DNA of 64,000 nt from contig ML661885.1 in the NCBI GenBank assembly GCA_007570785.1, forward strand, positions 13,238,915 to 13,302,914, read 5' to 3'. This DNA comes from Antilocapra americana (taxonomy: Eukaryota; Chordata; Mammalia; Artiodactyla; Antilocapridae). Within the stretch, counting starts at the first letter, position 1; each line of letters opens with the position of its first letter. A program made the translations under genes and the position numbers. Shown piece by piece: positions 61,984 to 64,000 of this stretch. The notes beneath the pieces were generated by a model. It made no database searches. It saw only the letters and a program-made list of their open reading frames with translations, and had not been told where the DNA came from.

Positions 61984-62799
61984 TTGTTTTGTAACTTATT
62001 TTTAAATTATGGCATATAGTAGAATAAATAATTTAGGAAAAATTAGACCTCAAAATAGCTAAATATATGTTGATAAAAAACATATATTTTTTTTATCACA
62101 TCATTTTTTTATCATGATAAAGTATGTTTCTATTACACTTATTTTGGGTCTTTGTTTTCTAAGGAAAGACTGTATTAGCTGTGTGTAGGACTCAGGCATT
62201 TGTATAGTAAATACTCAGTTGTTAAATTTTACTCTCATTTCCCAAATTCTGACTGGGTCTTGAGTCAAAACTGAGTGTGGACTATAGAAATCATGAGATG
62301 AAATTTAAACTAACTAGTTTTGTGTAGTGTCAGAAGCTTTGTAAAAGGTTTTTTGTCTGTCTTCTATCATCAGCAAAATTAAACATTGAATTCTTTTGAT
62401 TTTTCTACTATTATTTCATTGTTGAACATTCTTCATCCAATGACATATTAGGTAACATAAATTTTGCCATATTTTGGATAGAAGACAGCAGTAGAGCTCA
62501 ATTTAAGTCAGACAAACTGGCTTAAATGGTTGTTATACTTACATTATGAGAAATTTAGAGGCATAGAAACTTTCCTTCTTCTACCAGTATTAAGTCTTTT
62601 ATATTGGTTTATGTTATTTATTTTAAGAATTATAATAGTTCAGGCTGGTTGATTTTGCAGGCTTTCCATTGCTCATATGTAGAAGATCTTTTTCTGCTAC
62701 AGCTAATTTGATAAACTCTTTAGGTAACATTGCTATTCTAGTTTCAAATGATGTGTCAGTAGAAATGGAACTTAGCCATTTGACATGTTGACGTTAATA
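60513..62799. other. Unassigned sequence with simple repeats
   Basis: No gene recognised. Contains a C homopolymer at about 61226-61236 and a (TA)n tract at 61951-61980. The short palindromic text 'tggaattccattttaaaatggaatttt' lies near 61862-61888. Confidence 0.4.
61951..61981. repeat. (TA)n microsatellite
   Basis: About 15 uninterrupted TA dinucleotides. Confidence 0.95.
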
Positions 62800-63164
62800 C
62801 AGTATACTAACACATATATATGGAATTTAGAAAGATGGTAACGAGAACCCTGCATGTGAGACAGCAAAAGAAACGCAGATGTATAGAATAGTCTCCTGCA
62901 CTCTGTGGAAGAGGGCAAGGGTGGGATGATATGGGAGAACGGCATTGAAACATGTTAATTATCATATGTGAAATCAATCGCCAGCCCAGGGTTGATGCTC
63001 GGGTCTGGTGCACCGAGATGACCCAGGGGGAGGGAATCGGGAGGGAGGAGGGAGGGGGATTCTGTAGGGGGAGCATATGTATACCCGTGGCGGATTCATG
63101 TCAATGTATGGCAAAACCAACACAATAAAGTAAAGAAAATTTAAAAAATAAAATAAAATAAAAA
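62800..63164 (+). mobile_element. 5'-truncated L1_BT 3' end, sense
   Basis: 'agtatactaacacatatatatggaatttagaaagatgg' through the GGGAGGGAGGAGGGAGG stretch and 'ggcggattcatgtcaatgtatggcaaaaccaacacaataaag' to an A-rich AAAAT-repeat tail. It closely resembles 53300-53685. The target duplication is not obvious. Confidence 0.9.
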
Positions 63165-64000
63165 TGTTCATGTTATAACATTAAAAATGAATAAATTTGT
63201 AGTGATATAGATGTATACTATTCTATGTGTAGTTTAAGAAGAAAAATAATTCCTTGAAGCTATTTTTTCAGACCATTTTAAAAAGGGTTAATAAGTAAAA
63301 CACAATGTGGGCCACAGACTCATAATATGTAGCTTCTCTAATGGTGCCTCAACTCTTAAAATTTGTTGGACATAAAAGCAGTGCTAATTTAATTAGTAAC
63401 TGTGATTGAGTAAATCTACTGTAAAAATGGACTGTGTTCTGGTTTTTAACATGATACCATAAAAGTCATTTGAGAACTGCCTCTGTGGAACATTAAAGTC
63501 TCTTTGATGGAATATTTATTCCATGATTAAAAACTATATTTATACATATATATATATATACACACACACATATATGTTTATGTGTGTATATGTATGACTT
63601 GTTTTTTTTATTTGCATGAATAGTTGTAAATTTACTTTTTAGAAACTGATAAGCAGAAAAGAAATATAGTATGACACAAACAAACATCAGTCAAATCTGG
63701 ATGTGAATGTGGTTACCCAAAATTAAGACCCAAGATTATCCAATGCTCTTTTTAACATCCTCCCTGACTTTTTCCAGGCATATGTAGAGAGAAGAGAACT
63801 AATATCTAAGAGACTACTGAGTGTAAGCATTTTACATATGGTACCTCATTTAATTAGAAGAGTTAATCTGTTAGCTATATTGTGAGATTTTGAAAATATT
63901 CCTCAGGGCTTCTATTAGGCTGTAGTGTATTTTCATATGTCACTTTAGCAATCAAAGATACTTCTTTTAAAGCCAAGAAGTTCGTTCCTTGGCCTCCACA
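63165..64000. other. Unassigned sequence with a TA/CA simple repeat
   Basis: A mixed (TA)n(CA)n tract lies at about 63540-63596. No coding or repeat family recognised in the rest. Confidence 0.4.

Overview
This is mammalian nuclear DNA from a ruminant, most likely a bovid of the cattle lineage. The evidence is the repeat content: BovB (RTE) LINE copies, Bov-tA and Bov-A2 SINEs, a CHR-type tRNA-derived SINE, a ruminant-specific young L1 (L1_BT-like) and artiodactyl L1 tails. These lie over an older mammalian layer of L2, MIR, MaLR and ERVL LTRs, Charlie, MER5 and Tigger-like DNA transposons and L1M. The species cannot be fixed from sequence alone.

Only one protein-coding gene is supported: the last two coding exons of XKR9 (XK-related protein 9, a caspase-activated phospholipid scramblase) on the + strand at 9309-9511 and 15278-15906. 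They are joined by a 5.8 kb intron with good splice sites. The exons encode about 277 residues of an intact reading frame ending in a canonical DEVD caspase site 16 residues before the stop. The roughly 100 N-terminal residues must be encoded upstream of the window. About 48 kb downstream of the stop is a gene desert.

Layout: 1-6.9 kb is a near-complete antisense L1_BT with broken ORF1 and ORF2 and a GC-rich 5' UTR, apparently in the XKR9 intron. 7-9.2 kb holds an L2, a Tigger-like element and a MIR. 9.3-15.9 kb is the XKR9 tail. 16-38.7 kb holds scattered MIR, SINE, LTR, BovB and L1M copies and two long stretches without recognisable content (25.4-27.5 and 29.1-33.9 kb). 38.7-48.8 kb is a remarkable nest: an antisense L1M split by a Charlie hAT transposon, itself split by a second L1M, itself split by an MLT1 LTR, itself split by a BovB fragment. 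48.8-64 kb is a mixture of SINEs, MIRs, L2, L1 3' ends, a putative solo LTR, a MaLR LTR and simple repeats.

No CRISPR, operon, or undescribed enzymatic system is present. The best second-look items are the five-layer nest with target-site duplications still legible, two loci where two retroelements entered the same target site, and a possible in-frame alternative splice acceptor in XKR9. All family names come from reading the sequence against remembered consensus patterns; no database search was run.
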